Positions 18,691 through 28,964 are shown, counted from the stretch's first letter. The stretch: 64,000 nucleotides of DNA from Chloroflexota bacterium (GCA_022821905.1 JAJECS010000003.1:62001-126000), one strand, 5' to 3'. Numbers and translations: made by a program. The notes: generated from the letters alone by a model not told the origin.

Positions 18691-19570
18691 CGTCCGGACG
18701 ATAGATCGCGTCGGCCATGGCCAGCGCCCGCCGGGTGGCCGGCACGTCGTGCACCCGCACCATATCCGCGCCATTGGCCACCGCGATGACGGCGGCCGCC
18801 AGCGAGCCTTCCAGCCGTTGATCGGCGGGCAATCCCAACACGAATCCAACGAACGACTTTCGCGACACGCCCACCATGAGCGGCGCCCCGAGCGACTTCA
18901 ATGCCGACATCTCGCGGAGCAGGACCAGGTTTTGCTCGGGCGACTTGCCGAAGCCAAAGCCGGGGTCAAAGAGCAGGCGGTCGCGAGGAATGCCGGCGCG
19001 CCGCGCTCGCTCGAGCAGCCGCTCGCCGTCGTGGCATACGTCACGCACCAGGTCGTCGTAGGCCACGGCTTCGACGTGTGGGCCGATCTCGGATCGCCGG
19101 ACGTTTCCACGGCGATTGTGGGTGACGACGAAGGCGGCCCCGGCCTCGGCGGTGGCATCGAGAATCTTGGGATCGTGCGTGCCGCCGGTCACGTCGTTCA
19201 CCATCACCGCGCCCAGCTTGAGCGCGGCGCGCGCGACGTCGGCCTTGCGCGTATCAATTGACAACGGCATGTCCGGCGCGCGCGTGCGGACGGCCTCCAG
19301 CGCCGGAGTGACGCGACGAATTTCCTCGTCCACCGAGATTCCCGCCGCGCCGGGCCTCGTGGATTCGCCACCCACGTCAATGACGTCCGGCGCCGCATCG
19401 AGCAGCGCGTCAATCCGTGCTCGCAGCGCCTCGGAGTCGTCAGCGACGCCGTCGCCGCTGAACGAGTCCGGCGTCACGTTGAGCACGCCCATCACGAACG
19501 TGCGCGTGCCCCAGGCCAGGACGCGCGAGCCGAGCCCAAGCGCGCCGCGGTCCACGGCCGGTTCATTCAC
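18665..19570 (-). CDS. folP: Dihydropteroate synthase
   Basis: FVMGVLNVTPDSFSGDG, DVGGESTRPGA, LSIDTRKADVA, VNDVTGG, LFDPGFGFGKSPEQNL, VGVSRKSFVG; GTG start overlaps cupin stop. Confidence 0.93.
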   Translation of the reverse strand: MNEPAVDRGALGLGSRVLAWGTRTFVMGVLNVTPDSFSGDGVADDSEALRARIDALLDAAPDVIDVGGESTRPGAAGISVDEEIRRVTPALEAVRTRAPDMPLSIDTRKADVARAALKLGAVMVNDVTGGTHDPKILDATAEAGAAFVVTHNRRGNVRRSEIGPHVEAVAYDDLVRDVCHDGERLLERARRAGIPRDRLLFDPGFGFGKSPEQNLVLLREMSALKSLGAPLMVGVSRKSFVGFVLGLPADQRLEGSLAAAVIAVANGADMVRVHDVPATRRALAMADAIYRPDAGFPPPRE

Positions 19571-19974
19571 GTCGGTCGCGCGACATCGCCTTTGGACATG
19601 TGACGCACGGTCTTCCCGGAATCGGCGAACGTCCGCATGACCTCCGGCTTGCCGTAGGTCCAGACGATGCGCATCGCCTCCGCGCCCTCGTTCCAGAACC
19701 GGTGGTGCGATCCCTCGGCGATCCAGATGTGGTCGAACGGCCGCAGTTTCAGCACCTCGCCGTCGACCGAGCACATTGCTTCGCCCTCAACGCAGGTGAT
19801 GCACTCCTCGGTGTCGTGAAAGTGCATGGGCAGGCCCGCGCCGGGCTCCATGATGGTCATGCCGGACGAGACGTTCTGTGAGCCGCGGTCGCCGTTCATC
19901 AGCGGAATGCTCCGGACTCCCGATCCGCGATCGAAAACCTGCGCGTCGCTCTCTCGTATCACGACCTTGGGCAT
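19567..19974 (-). CDS. Cupin-domain protein
   Basis: MEPGAGLPMHFHDTEECITCVEGEAMC...LRPFDHIWIAEGSHHRFWNEG. Confidence 0.82.
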   Translation of the reverse strand: MPKVVIRESDAQVFDRGSGVRSIPLMNGDRGSQNVSSGMTIMEPGAGLPMHFHDTEECITCVEGEAMCSVDGEVLKLRPFDHIWIAEGSHHRFWNEGAEAMRIVWTYGKPEVMRTFADSGKTVRHMSKGDVARPT

Positions 19975-20180
19975 CTATTTCTCCCCGCACTGCGCCGACC
20001 CATGCCGACGCACCGTCATAACGCTACCCCACCCGGACCATGTTCGGCGTTGTGGCGTGCTTCGCAGCCACCAATCGACGGCGACGTCGTCCGCGACCGC
20101 CCCGGTGACTCCGGCGTGGTAGCTTCAGCGGCGACGACAGTGGACGCGTTGAGCCCCACTCGCGCAAGGAAGGCCGCGAC

Positions 20181-21470
20181 ATGCCCAAGGTGGCCATGAT
20201 CGGCGCCGGCAGCACCGTCTTCGCCACGCGCCTGATCGGCGACATGCTGACCTATCCGGAGCTGGCCGACTCGACCATCACGCTCGTCGATGTGGACCAG
20301 GCGCGGCTGTCCACCACCCAGGCCCACGCCGAGCGGGCGGTCCAGCAGCTCGGCGCCGGCATGCGCATCGAAGCCCCGGCCACCAGGCGCGAGGCGCTCG
20401 AGGACGCGGACTACGTGATCGTGATGGTGATGATCGGCGGCGTGGCGCCGTTCGAGATCGACATCCAGGTTCCCGCCCGATTCGGCATTGACCAGACGGT
20501 CGGCGACACGCTGGGGCCTGGCGGAGTCTTCCGCGGCCTGCGGACCATTCCGTTCCTGCTGGAGCTTGCCGACGAGATGGAAGAGGTCTGCCCCGACGCG
20601 CTGATGCTCAACTACGCCAACCCGATGGCCATCAACTGCTGGGCCATGAATGCCGCCACCGACATCGAGACCATCGGCCTCTGCCACAGCGTGCAGGGCA
20701 CGGCCCGGCAACTCGCCGGGTACTGCAACATCCCCGCCGACGAGGTGACCTACTGGGTCGCGGGCATCAACCACATGGCGTGGTTCCTCCGGTTCGAGCA
20801 CCAGGACCAGGACGCCTACCCGCTCATCTGGCAGGCCAGCGAAGACCCGAAGATCGTGGCGCAAGACCCGATTCGCTTCGATATGTTCAAGCACTTCGAC
20901 TACTTCGTCACCGAGTCCAGCAACCACATGTCCGAGTACATCCCCTACTACCGCAAGAACACCGAACTGATCACGAAATACCTGCCCGAGAAGTGGGACT
21001 ACCCCAGCTTCTGGCCGATCGATCGCGAGGCGTCACAGGAGAAGGTCAGAAGTCTGCTGGCCTCGTCGGAGCCGCTGGACCTCTCCCGCAGCCATGAATA
21101 CGGCGTGCAGATCATTCACGCCATCGAGACCGACACGCCGCTCCGCGTGAACGCCAACGTGGAGAACACCGGCTTGATTACCAACTTGCCGGCGGGCGCC
21201 TGTGTCGAGGTCCCCTGCCTGGTGGACAAGACCGGCGTGCAGCCGTGCCACGTGGGCGACCTGCCGACGCAGCTTGCCGCGCTAAATCTCTCGAACATCA
21301 GCGTGCAGGAAATGTGCGTGACGGCGGCCCTGGCCGGCGACCGGCGCATGGCGATGCAAGCCGTGCTGCTGGATCCGCTGACGGCCGCCCTTCTCACCCC
21401 GGCGCAGATCGAGCGCATGGTCGAGGAGATGCTCGACGCGCAGACCGACTACCTCGACTACCTGCAGTAA
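20181..21470 (+). CDS. GH4 family glycosidase (alpha-galactosidase/galacturonidase-like)
   Basis: MPKVAMIGAGSTVFATRLIGDML; NYANPMAINCWAMN; GLCHSVQGT; VAGINHMAWFL. Confidence 0.87.
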   Translation: MPKVAMIGAGSTVFATRLIGDMLTYPELADSTITLVDVDQARLSTTQAHAERAVQQLGAGMRIEAPATRREALEDADYVIVMVMIGGVAPFEIDIQVPARFGIDQTVGDTLGPGGVFRGLRTIPFLLELADEMEEVCPDALMLNYANPMAINCWAMNAATDIETIGLCHSVQGTARQLAGYCNIPADEVTYWVAGINHMAWFLRFEHQDQDAYPLIWQASEDPKIVAQDPIRFDMFKHFDYFVTESSNHMSEYIPYYRKNTELITKYLPEKWDYPSFWPIDREASQEKVRSLLASSEPLDLSRSHEYGVQIIHAIETDTPLRVNANVENTGLITNLPAGACVEVPCLVDKTGVQPCHVGDLPTQLAALNLSNISVQEMCVTAALAGDRRMAMQAVLLDPLTAALLTPAQIERMVEEMLDAQTDYLDYLQ

Positions 21471-21520
21471 GTGCCAGGGCCGATCCCGCCGTCCTCCGTC
21501 CACCGAGTCAGGAAGCACCC

Positions 21521-22480
21521 ATGATCATCGACGCGCACACCCACATCTTCGACCGCTCGGTTGGGGGAGCCAGCGAGAACTTCCCGCTGTGGCCGGGCAA
21601 CCGCTGGGGCGCGAGCGCCCCTGACCTGATCGAGCAAATGGACCGGGCCGGCATCGACAAGGCCTTCATCATCAGCTACACGGCCGTCGACGTGATGGCC
21701 CACTACCGGCCGGAGGAGCGCGACCACAAGCTCGCCGTCTTCCAGCATTACCTCACCAAGGAGTACTTCGTGCGGATGTGGCGGCAGCATCCGGACCGGT
21801 TCGTCTGGATTGCGGACTCGATCGACCCGCGCGTGCCCGGCTATGTCGAGCGAGCGGCCGCCGACCTGGAACTTGGCGCCTCGGGTCTCAAGCTGCTGCC
21901 GCTCTTCGTTGACACCGAGATGGGCGATCCGCGCTGGCGGCCGATCTTCGAGCTGCTGCGCGATCGCGGCAAGCCCTGCATCATCGACATCTCGTGGTGG
22001 TATGCGCACTTCCCGTGGTTCGCGCCCAGCGTCCTCGGCAAGTACGACTCGTTCACGGAATACGTGAAGGGCTTCGGCGAGCTGGTGGCCGACTTTCCGG
22101 AGGTCGGAATTCAGCTGGCCCACTACGGCACGCCCGCACTGCGGGACCGCGACAATCCCGCGGCGCCGTTGCGCTATCACCTGCTCGACGAAGTCATCGA
22201 GTTCATGCTGGCGCACCCGAATCTTCACTGCGACTTGGGGGCGTATCAGCACGTGATCGGGGCCGACGAGCCATATCCGTACAAGAGCGCGCTGACAATC
22301 CTGGAAATCCTGGTGCAAGGAATCGGGACCGATCGCATTCACTGGGGCACGGATTGGCCCTACCTGGGCGTGCAGCCCTACGAGAACCTCATCCGCGCCA
22401 TCCGCGAGGCGCCCTTCCTCGACCAGGATGGGGCGGACAAGATCCTGGGGCTGAACGCGGCGCGATTCTTCGGGGTCTAG
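21521..22480 (+). CDS. Amidohydrolase-family TIM-barrel hydrolase
   Basis: MIIDAHTHIFDRS; LLPLFVDTEMGDPRWRPIFELLRDRGKPCIIDISWW; IHWGTDWPYLG. Confidence 0.8.
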   Translation: MIIDAHTHIFDRSVGGASENFPLWPGNRWGASAPDLIEQMDRAGIDKAFIISYTAVDVMAHYRPEERDHKLAVFQHYLTKEYFVRMWRQHPDRFVWIADSIDPRVPGYVERAAADLELGASGLKLLPLFVDTEMGDPRWRPIFELLRDRGKPCIIDISWWYAHFPWFAPSVLGKYDSFTEYVKGFGELVADFPEVGIQLAHYGTPALRDRDNPAAPLRYHLLDEVIEFMLAHPNLHCDLGAYQHVIGADEPYPYKSALTILEILVQGIGTDRIHWGTDWPYLGVQPYENLIRAIREAPFLDQDGADKILGLNAARFFGV

Positions 22481-22513
22481 GCTACCTCCGCCCTCAGTCT
22501 GGAAGGCGACCGA

Positions 22514-23545
22514 TCAGGGCAACGACGCCTCGATCACCCGGAGCATGTTGCCGCCCAGGATCTTCAGGGTTTCGTCCTCCGTATACCCGCGCTCGAGCAA
22601 CGCCGCCGTGACGTTCGGCAGCGTGCTGGTGTCCTCGAAGTCCTTGGCCCAGGTGAAGTCGTCCTCGGCGATCCGCTGATTGAAGCTCACGTTGCGGGTT
22701 CGCTGGGTGCCGTCCAGGAGATAGTCGGGACCGAGGCCAACGCTTTCGATCCCGCCCATGTCAACCAGGTAGTCGATGTGGGTCAGCACGTCGTCGATGG
22801 TGGCGTGACCACTGTCGAGCAGCACCCGCGAGCAGAAGTGGACGGCCGCCACGCCGCCGTTGTCGGCCAGGTCCCTGATCTGATCGTCCCAGAGCAGTTG
22901 CGTGCTCCTGGGATTGAGCTCGCGGGCGCCGGTGTGGGAGTTGATGACGGGTCGGTCGGTGATGGCCAGCACGTCGGCAATGGTGGCCGTCGATGAGTGC
23001 GACACGTCGAGCAGCATGCCCAGCCGATTCACCTCGGCAATCAGGTCACGGCCGAACTCCGTCAGGCCGGGCTCGTCGGTGTCCGACTGCGCCGTTCCCA
23101 CCTGGTTGCGCGTGGCCCAGTGCAGTTGCAGGTGCCGCATGCCCAGGCGGTGGAAGATCCGCAGCGCGGCCAGGCTGCCCTCCAGCAGCTTTGCGCCCTC
23201 CGCTCCGAGGATGAGCCCCAGGCGGCCGGTGCGCTTGGCCTCGCCGATGTCCGCGGCGCGGCGCACCACGAAGACCTCGTCGGGCATGGTCTCGATGGTG
23301 GCGAATATCTCGTCGTAGGCCTCCATGGCGTCGCGCATGAAGCCCTCGGTGCTGTAGAGCGAGCGCTCGAATTCCGCCCGGCTGTCCGAGAAGGCGCGCC
23401 CGGATACCGTCGCCTGCACGACCTTGGCGGTCACGCCGCCGGCAAGGTCTCGTCGCAAGTCCTCCGCCCGCACCATGTGGTCGTGGGCCAGCACGACCAG
23501 CGCGCGCTGGTGCAGGTCATGCCCGGCCAATGTCGCTGAATGCAA
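22514..23545 (-). CDS. Peptidase M19 (membrane/renal dipeptidase-like)
   Basis: VVLAHDHMVRAEDL, LILGAEGAKLLEG, GMLLDVSHSSTATIADVLAITDRPVINSHTGARELNPRSTQLLWDDQIRDLADNGG, VGLGPDYLLDG; start codon uncertain. Confidence 0.8.
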   Translation of the reverse strand: MHSATLAGHDLHQRALVVLAHDHMVRAEDLRRDLAGGVTAKVVQATVSGRAFSDSRAEFERSLYSTEGFMRDAMEAYDEIFATIETMPDEVFVVRRAADIGEAKRTGRLGLILGAEGAKLLEGSLAALRIFHRLGMRHLQLHWATRNQVGTAQSDTDEPGLTEFGRDLIAEVNRLGMLLDVSHSSTATIADVLAITDRPVINSHTGARELNPRSTQLLWDDQIRDLADNGGVAAVHFCSRVLLDSGHATIDDVLTHIDYLVDMGGIESVGLGPDYLLDGTQRTRNVSFNQRIAEDDFTWAKDFEDTSTLPNVTAALLERGYTEDETLKILGGNMLRVIEASLP

Positions 23546-23677
23546 TTGCCCTCGTCCTATCTGTTTGCCCCCATGCCCGCCGCCCAACGATACCCCCGAG
23601 GCGGTCGGATTCACGCCTCGCGGAGAGTCGAGTCGAATCGGCGCTACGTGGTAGCCTCGCGCCCACCAAAATTTCCG

Positions 23678-24904
23678 GTGCAGGCGGCGCCGTTGAAGAT
23701 TGCGCATCACATTCGGGCCATGCCCCCAGTGGGGTCTCGGCTGCTCGCCATGCAGGTGAGGGCCGCGCGTCGCCGCGGCGTCGACGTGCTGCCGTTGATG
23801 CCCTACGCCGAGCGGGCGCCGTCCCCTGAAGCGACCGAGGCGGTGGTTCGAGAGATTCGCGACAACCGGGAAGCCCCCTCACGTGGGCTTCCCGAGCTTC
23901 GTGAGGCCGTGGCGGATCGCATCGGCGACGAAATCGGCCAGCCCGTGGATCCTGAGTCCGAGGTGCTCGTCACCAGCGGCTCGATGCAGGCGCTGAATCT
24001 GGTGTTCCGCGCGACGATCAACCCGGGCGACGAGGTGATCATTCCGTCGCCCTGCTACTTCTTCGGCGGCTGCGTGGAGTTGGCCGGCGGGCGCCCGGTC
24101 CACCTGCCCATGGCGGAGTCCGAGGGCTATGCCTGGGACGTCGACCGGATCGCCGCCGCCATCACGTCACGCACGACGGCCATCGTCGTCAACACCCCGG
24201 TCAATCCCACGGGCGTGGTGCTGGACGAAGACACGCTGCGAGCCGTTGCCGACCTGGCCGAGCGGCACGACCTGCTCATCGTGTCGGACGAGTCTTACGA
24301 CACGATGATCTACGACGGGCGCCGCCACGTGAGTTGCGCCGGCGTTTCGAACGCCGCCGCGCGCACCGCCATCGTTCGCAGCTTCACCAAGAGCTTCGCC
24401 ATGCCCGCCTGGCGGGTGGGCTATATTGTCGGCCCCCCGAGCGTCATCGACGCGTGCACCAAGGCGCTGGAATGGGAACAGCTCCACGGCAACCATGTCG
24501 CCCAAGCCGGGGCTGCCGCCGCGATGCGCCACCCGGTCTACCCAGGGGACAGCATGGCCCGGGAATTCCAGCAGCTGCGCGACGTGATCTATCCATTCGT
24601 GGCGCCGGAACATCCGCTGTACGCCTTGAGGCCGGCCGGCGGACCGTTCGTGTTCATCAACGTCTCCGAGGTATTCGAATCTTCCACGCAGGCGTCGGCT
24701 GCCTTGCTGGAGGCCGGCATCCCGACCACCGCCGGGCACTTCTGCCGATCCGACCGGCACGTGCGCATGGCGTTCGGCGCGCCGCCGGCGGTCCTGCGCG
24801 AAGCCGGTCGGCGTCTGCGCGAGATCGCCGCCGACCACACCGCCATCCAATCACTTCAAGCCGAGCAAGCAGCGAATAGGGGGGCCGTACTCAGCACGAC
24901 GTAG
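23678..24904 (+). CDS. PLP-dependent aminotransferase class I/II
   Basis: VLVTSGSMQALNLVFRATINPGDEVIIPSPCYFF; VVNTPVNPTGVVLDEDTL; SFTKSFAMPAWRVGYIVGP; start inferred GTG 23678 or TTG 23693. Confidence 0.85.
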   Translation: MQAAPLKIAHHIRAMPPVGSRLLAMQVRAARRRGVDVLPLMPYAERAPSPEATEAVVREIRDNREAPSRGLPELREAVADRIGDEIGQPVDPESEVLVTSGSMQALNLVFRATINPGDEVIIPSPCYFFGGCVELAGGRPVHLPMAESEGYAWDVDRIAAAITSRTTAIVVNTPVNPTGVVLDEDTLRAVADLAERHDLLIVSDESYDTMIYDGRRHVSCAGVSNAAARTAIVRSFTKSFAMPAWRVGYIVGPPSVIDACTKALEWEQLHGNHVAQAGAAAAMRHPVYPGDSMAREFQQLRDVIYPFVAPEHPLYALRPAGGPFVFINVSEVFESSTQASAALLEAGIPTTAGHFCRSDRHVRMAFGAPPAVLREAGRRLREIAADHTAIQSLQAEQAANRGAVLSTT

Positions 24905-24977
24905 TCGAGGAAAGCACACAGTCACGACCAAATCCGCCAGGGCGTTCCTGGCAACGGATTGGTTTGAGACGGGGAGG

Positions 24978-26912
24978 ATGTTTGTGACAGGAAAACGAGC
25001 ACTATCGAAGGCTCTCAGCCGCCGGATGATTCTCCGGAGCGGAGCCGCCGCAGTCGCGGGCGGCGTCGGCGCTGCCGCGCTGGCGGCGTGTGGCGAGGCT
25101 GAGGTTGTCGAGAAAACGGTGACGGTGACCGTTACCGAGGTCAAGGAAGTCGTCAAGGAAGTTCCGGTCGAGACGGTCGTCACCAAGGAAGTCGTCAAGG
25201 AAGTTCCGGTCGAGACGGTCGTCACCAAGGAAGTCATCAAGGAAGTTCCGGTCGTCGAGGTCAAAGAGGTCGAAGTCGAGAAGGTCGTAACGCAGGAGAA
25301 GGTCGTCCAGGTCGAGGTCGAGAAGGTCGTCGAGCGCGAGAAGGTCGTCGAGGTCATGGTGGAGAATCCCAAGGCCGACAGCCTTGTGATCGCGACTCCC
25401 CAGACGCAGAAGGTCGACGACCTCGATGGGTCGCAGGTCTACGAGTTCCAGACCAAGATCGCCGCGTTCTGCTGCTCGGAGAGCTTGCTGCTCTACGACT
25501 ATCAGACGCAGACCCTGAAGCCGCGGCTGGCCGAGAGCTGGGAGGTCGCATCGGACGCGACATCGGTCACCTTCACGCTGCGTGAAGGCGCCACCTGGCA
25601 CAACGGCGACCCGTTCACCGCGGAAGACGTGGCGTTCAACTTCAACCGGATCTTCCGGGACGACGACCCGTACCACGCCGAAGGCACGTTCTACTACAAC
25701 GGGTTCGCGCAGCCGTTCTACGGCGACACCGAGGTGCTCGACGAGCGCACGGTGCGCGTGAACCTGACGCAGCCCGACGCGCTGGCAGCGGAGAAGTTTG
25801 GCGCGCTGGACAGCTCCTACATGGCCCATCCGCCCAGCGTGATGGAGCATGGCAACCGCGAGTACTCCACCGACCCGGACAAGTACGTCGGCACGGGGCC
25901 CTACATCCCCGTCGAAGTGCGACCGGCCGAGTTGGTGCGCATGGTGCGCAACGAGAACTGGTGGGGCCCCAAGCCCGACTTCAAGGAGCTGATCTTCCGG
26001 ATCTTCCCGCGCGGAGCGGCAGGTTCGGACGCGCGGGTGAACGCGCTGCTGGCAGGCGAGATCGACGTGGCGCTGTACACCCCGGCGACGCGGCGCAACG
26101 ACCTGTTCCGCACGCCCGGAATCGGCGCCAAGTGGTTCCCCAACTTCGTGCTGGGGTACTTCTACATCAACCACACGTTCCCGCTGTTCCAGGACAACCG
26201 GGTCCGGCAGGCCGTGGCGCGATCGTTCGACCGCGTTGCCTACCACGAGGCCACCTCGGGACCGACCGTGGTTCCGTGGGGTCGGTTCTGGTTCCCCGGC
26301 TCGCCGTATCTGAACGACGCGGCGGAGTTGGACTACGACCCGGCGCAAGTCGAGTCGCTGATGCAGGACGCCGGCTTTTCCAAGGGCGGCGACGGCGTGT
26401 GGGCCAATGGCGACATGCGGGCCGAGTTCAAGATCCAGTACCGGGGCGACCCGGGTTCACCGCCTGACCAGGAGACCTTCTGGATGCAGGGGTTGAACGA
26501 CCAGGGCTTCCAAGTCGAGCTCGAGGCCTGGGACCCGGCGATTGGCGCCGACTTCGACAACGGCCCCTACGCGCAGCAGAACCTGCACGTGGGCGGTTGG
26601 GGCGTCGGCGTGTTCCTCGGCGACCCGGCCTTCGCCTATCAGCGTTGGACGGCGGGCGATCTCTTCGCCCGCAGTTACATGGACAACGCTGAGATGAATC
26701 AGCTCTACCAGGACATCCTGGTCGAGGCTGATGCCACCAACCGGACGCAGAAGGTGCACCGGATGCAGGAGATCGCGGCCGATCAGGTCGCCTGGATTCC
26801 GAACACCGTGCGGACGCTCGGGGCAGCTTGGCGCGAGGAGAAAGTCACCAACGTGACCTCCGGCGCAACCCAGTACAGCTACCCATGGCTGTACAAGGTG
26901 GCGCCTGTTTAG
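24978..26912 (+). CDS. ABC transporter substrate-binding protein, family 5, with Lys/Glu/Val-rich repeat linker
   Basis: Tat/lipoprotein-like N-terminus RRMILRSGAAAVAGGVGAAALAACG, then (KEVVKEVPVETVVT)n, then LAESWEVASDATSVTFTLREGATWHNGDPFTAEDVAFNFNRI. Confidence 0.9.
   Translation: MFVTGKRALSKALSRRMILRSGAAAVAGGVGAAALAACGEAEVVEKTVTVTVTEVKEVVKEVPVETVVTKEVVKEVPVETVVTKEVIKEVPVVEVKEVEVEKVVTQEKVVQVEVEKVVEREKVVEVMVENPKADSLVIATPQTQKVDDLDGSQVYEFQTKIAAFCCSESLLLYDYQTQTLKPRLAESWEVASDATSVTFTLREGATWHNGDPFTAEDVAFNFNRIFRDDDPYHAEGTFYYNGFAQPFYGDTEVLDERTVRVNLTQPDALAAEKFGALDSSYMAHPPSVMEHGNREYSTDPDKYVGTGPYIPVEVRPAELVRMVRNENWWGPKPDFKELIFRIFPRGAAGSDARVNALLAGEIDVALYTPATRRNDLFRTPGIGAKWFPNFVLGYFYINHTFPLFQDNRVRQAVARSFDRVAYHEATSGPTVVPWGRFWFPGSPYLNDAAELDYDPAQVESLMQDAGFSKGGDGVWANGDMRAEFKIQYRGDPGSPPDQETFWMQGLNDQGFQVELEAWDPAIGADFDNGPYAQQNLHVGGWGVGVFLGDPAFAYQRWTAGDLFARSYMDNAEMNQLYQDILVEADATNRTQKVHRMQEIAADQVAWIPNTVRTLGAAWREEKVTNVTSGATQYSYPWLYKVAPV
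25143..25226 (+). repeat. Two perfect tandem copies of a 42-nt unit encoding KEVVKEVPVETVVT, followed by a degenerate partial third
   Basis: Counted directly: 25143-25184 and 25185-25226. Confidence 0.9.
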
Positions 26913-27009
26913 ACGTTGCCTGGCTGGCGGGGATTCGCACTCACGGTCCTAAGGGACCGGAGGCGCGGATCCCCGCCTCCCCGCCTCGCCACGGACCGAC
27001 CCGCCTACC

Positions 27010-27981
27010 ATGAGTCGATACATCGCCCGCCGACTTCTTTCGATAATCCCGCTGCTCATCGCAGTGAGCCTCGTCGTGTTCGCCATGAGCAAGGCCTTGC
27101 CGGGCGACCCTGTCGAAATCTTCCTGCAGCAAGCTGACATCGCTAATCCTGAACTAGTAAATGCCATGAAGGATAAGTATGGCCTCAATGACCCATTACC
27201 GGTGCAGTATTGGACCTGGCTAAGCCTGATGTTTCAAGGCGACATGGGTGAGTCAATTCGTCGGGGTGAAGCCGTTTCCGACTTGCTCTTCCGGGGGATG
27301 CGCAATACGTTCAGCGTCGCCACCGCCTCGGTCTTGCTCGTAATCGTGGTCGGGTGGACCATGGGCGTCCTGTCAGCGGTGGTTCACAACCGCTCCTGGC
27401 CCCAGGTCATTACCCGATTTCTGGCCCAGGTCCCCGTCCTGATGCTGAGCATCCCGGGCTTCGCGGTCGCCGTGTTCATGGTGCTCATCTTTGGCATTTC
27501 GCTTGGATGGCTGCCCACCAGCGGCGTCTCCAATCCACGGGCCGGAGCAGACGACCTGATCGACCTGGGCAAACACCTCATCCTGCCAACCATCGGACTG
27601 GCCCTTGCCTCGGTCGGTGGAAACTGGCGGCTGGCGCGAAACACCATGATCGAGGTTTTGCGCGAAGACTACATTCGCATGGCCCACGCCAAGGGCCTGC
27701 CACTCTGGCGGGTCTACTTTCTGCATGGGCTTCGCACCACCCTTGTCCCGCTCCTGACAAGCGCCGGGCTGCTCTTCGGCTCGCTGCTGACCGGATCATT
27801 CATCCTCGAATACATATTTGCTTGGCCCGGCATCGGCTTGCTGCTGGTTGAGTCCACCGTAAATCGCGATGTTCCGGTCGTCATGGGTGCGACAATCATG
27901 ATCGCTTCGATGTATATCTTCCTCAATCTTGCCGTCGATATTCTCTACGCCATCGTCGACCCGCGTGTACGCTATGCATAG
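27010..27981 (+). CDS. ABC transporter permease (DppB/OppB-like)
   Basis: MSRYIARRLLSIIPLLIAVSLVVFAMSKALPGDP; EVLREDYIRMAHAKGLPLWRVYFLHGLRTTLVPLLTSAG. Confidence 0.92.
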   Translation: MSRYIARRLLSIIPLLIAVSLVVFAMSKALPGDPVEIFLQQADIANPELVNAMKDKYGLNDPLPVQYWTWLSLMFQGDMGESIRRGEAVSDLLFRGMRNTFSVATASVLLVIVVGWTMGVLSAVVHNRSWPQVITRFLAQVPVLMLSIPGFAVAVFMVLIFGISLGWLPTSGVSNPRAGADDLIDLGKHLILPTIGLALASVGGNWRLARNTMIEVLREDYIRMAHAKGLPLWRVYFLHGLRTTLVPLLTSAGLLFGSLLTGSFILEYIFAWPGIGLLLVESTVNRDVPVVMGATIMIASMYIFLNLAVDILYAIVDPRVRYA

Positions 27982-28963
27982 CGCGCTATCGCTGGATCAT
28001 CCTGCTGGGCAACGCGTCAGGCGGACCGCCACATTCCTGCGCGAGCACCCGGTACTCAGTGCCTCGCTTGTTCCCATCATCCTGACGATCATCATCGCCC
28101 TCATCGCCCCGTTGCTGCCCGTCACAGATCCGAATCGAGCCAATCTTTCCGTGCGCTATCTCCCACCGCTCTCCGAGGCCTATATCCTGGGCAAAGATCG
28201 CCTGGGAAATGACGTCGTACACCCGGAATCGAATCCGGAGTTTTTCCCATCAAGCGTCGTTGAGCGCTATGAGCCTCCGATTCGCAAACATTACGTTCTC
28301 GGGGCCGATAGCCTCGGCCGAGACATCGTCTCGCGGCTCATATGGGGCAGCCGCGTCTCATTGATGATTGGCATTTTCGCCAATGTGGCGGTCGTCCTGA
28401 TCTCAGTCTTCTTTGGACTGCTGGCCGGCTATCTCGGCGGTCGCGTGGACGGCGTGATCATGCGTCTGGTCGATATTGGGCTTGCGTTTCCAGGCCTTCT
28501 GCTGGCGCTTCTTATCCTTACCGTGCTCGGGCCGTCGGTGATCAACATGGCTGTGGCGGTGATCCTATCTTCCGTGCCGCTCAATATTCGTTTCTTCCGC
28601 GGCCAGGTGCTCACCGTGAGAAACGCCAAATACGTCGAAGCCGCGCGCCTGCTGGGCTACAACAATCTGCGCATCATGTTCCGAGAAGTGCTGCCGAACG
28701 TCATGCCGCTCATCATCACCGTCACGGCCTTGAATGCCACGAGCTTCTTCATCTTCACCGCCGGTTTCAGCCTGATCGGCATGGGTCTCCAGCCGCCCGA
28801 CCCCGACTGGGGCACCATCATGTCGGACGGTCTGCGCGCGCTCTATGAGCAGCCCGCGGTGATCCTGGGTCCGACGATCCTGATTTCGGTGCTGGCGATT
28901 TGCTTCAACGTCCTCGGCGACGAGGTCCAGAAGATCCTGAGCCCGCGCGAGAGCCAGCTGTGA
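27974..28963 (+). CDS. ABC transporter permease (DppC/OppC-like)
   Basis: HYVLGADSLGRDIVSRLIWGSRVSLMIG; VRNAKYVEAARLLGYNNLRIMFREVLPNVM; start ATG overlaps dppB-like stop. Confidence 0.92.
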   Translation: MHSALSLDHPAGQRVRRTATFLREHPVLSASLVPIILTIIIALIAPLLPVTDPNRANLSVRYLPPLSEAYILGKDRLGNDVVHPESNPEFFPSSVVERYEPPIRKHYVLGADSLGRDIVSRLIWGSRVSLMIGIFANVAVVLISVFFGLLAGYLGGRVDGVIMRLVDIGLAFPGLLLALLILTVLGPSVINMAVAVILSSVPLNIRFFRGQVLTVRNAKYVEAARLLGYNNLRIMFREVLPNVMPLIITVTALNATSFFIFTAGFSLIGMGLQPPDPDWGTIMSDGLRALYEQPAVILGPTILISVLAICFNVLGDEVQKILSPRESQL

Positions 28964-28964
28964 C

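Noticed and set aside
25143-25300. Possible CRISPR-like or minisatellite array
   Set aside because: In-frame coding repeats (KEVVKEVPVETVVT) within a lipoprotein linker; no spacer/repeat alternation
25002-26348. 448-aa minus-strand ORF antisense to the substrate-binding protein
   Set aside because: Mirror ORF caused by high-GC codon bias; low-complexity (DLDDLLLRYDLLDFDLFDL), while the plus strand encodes a clear family-5 SBP
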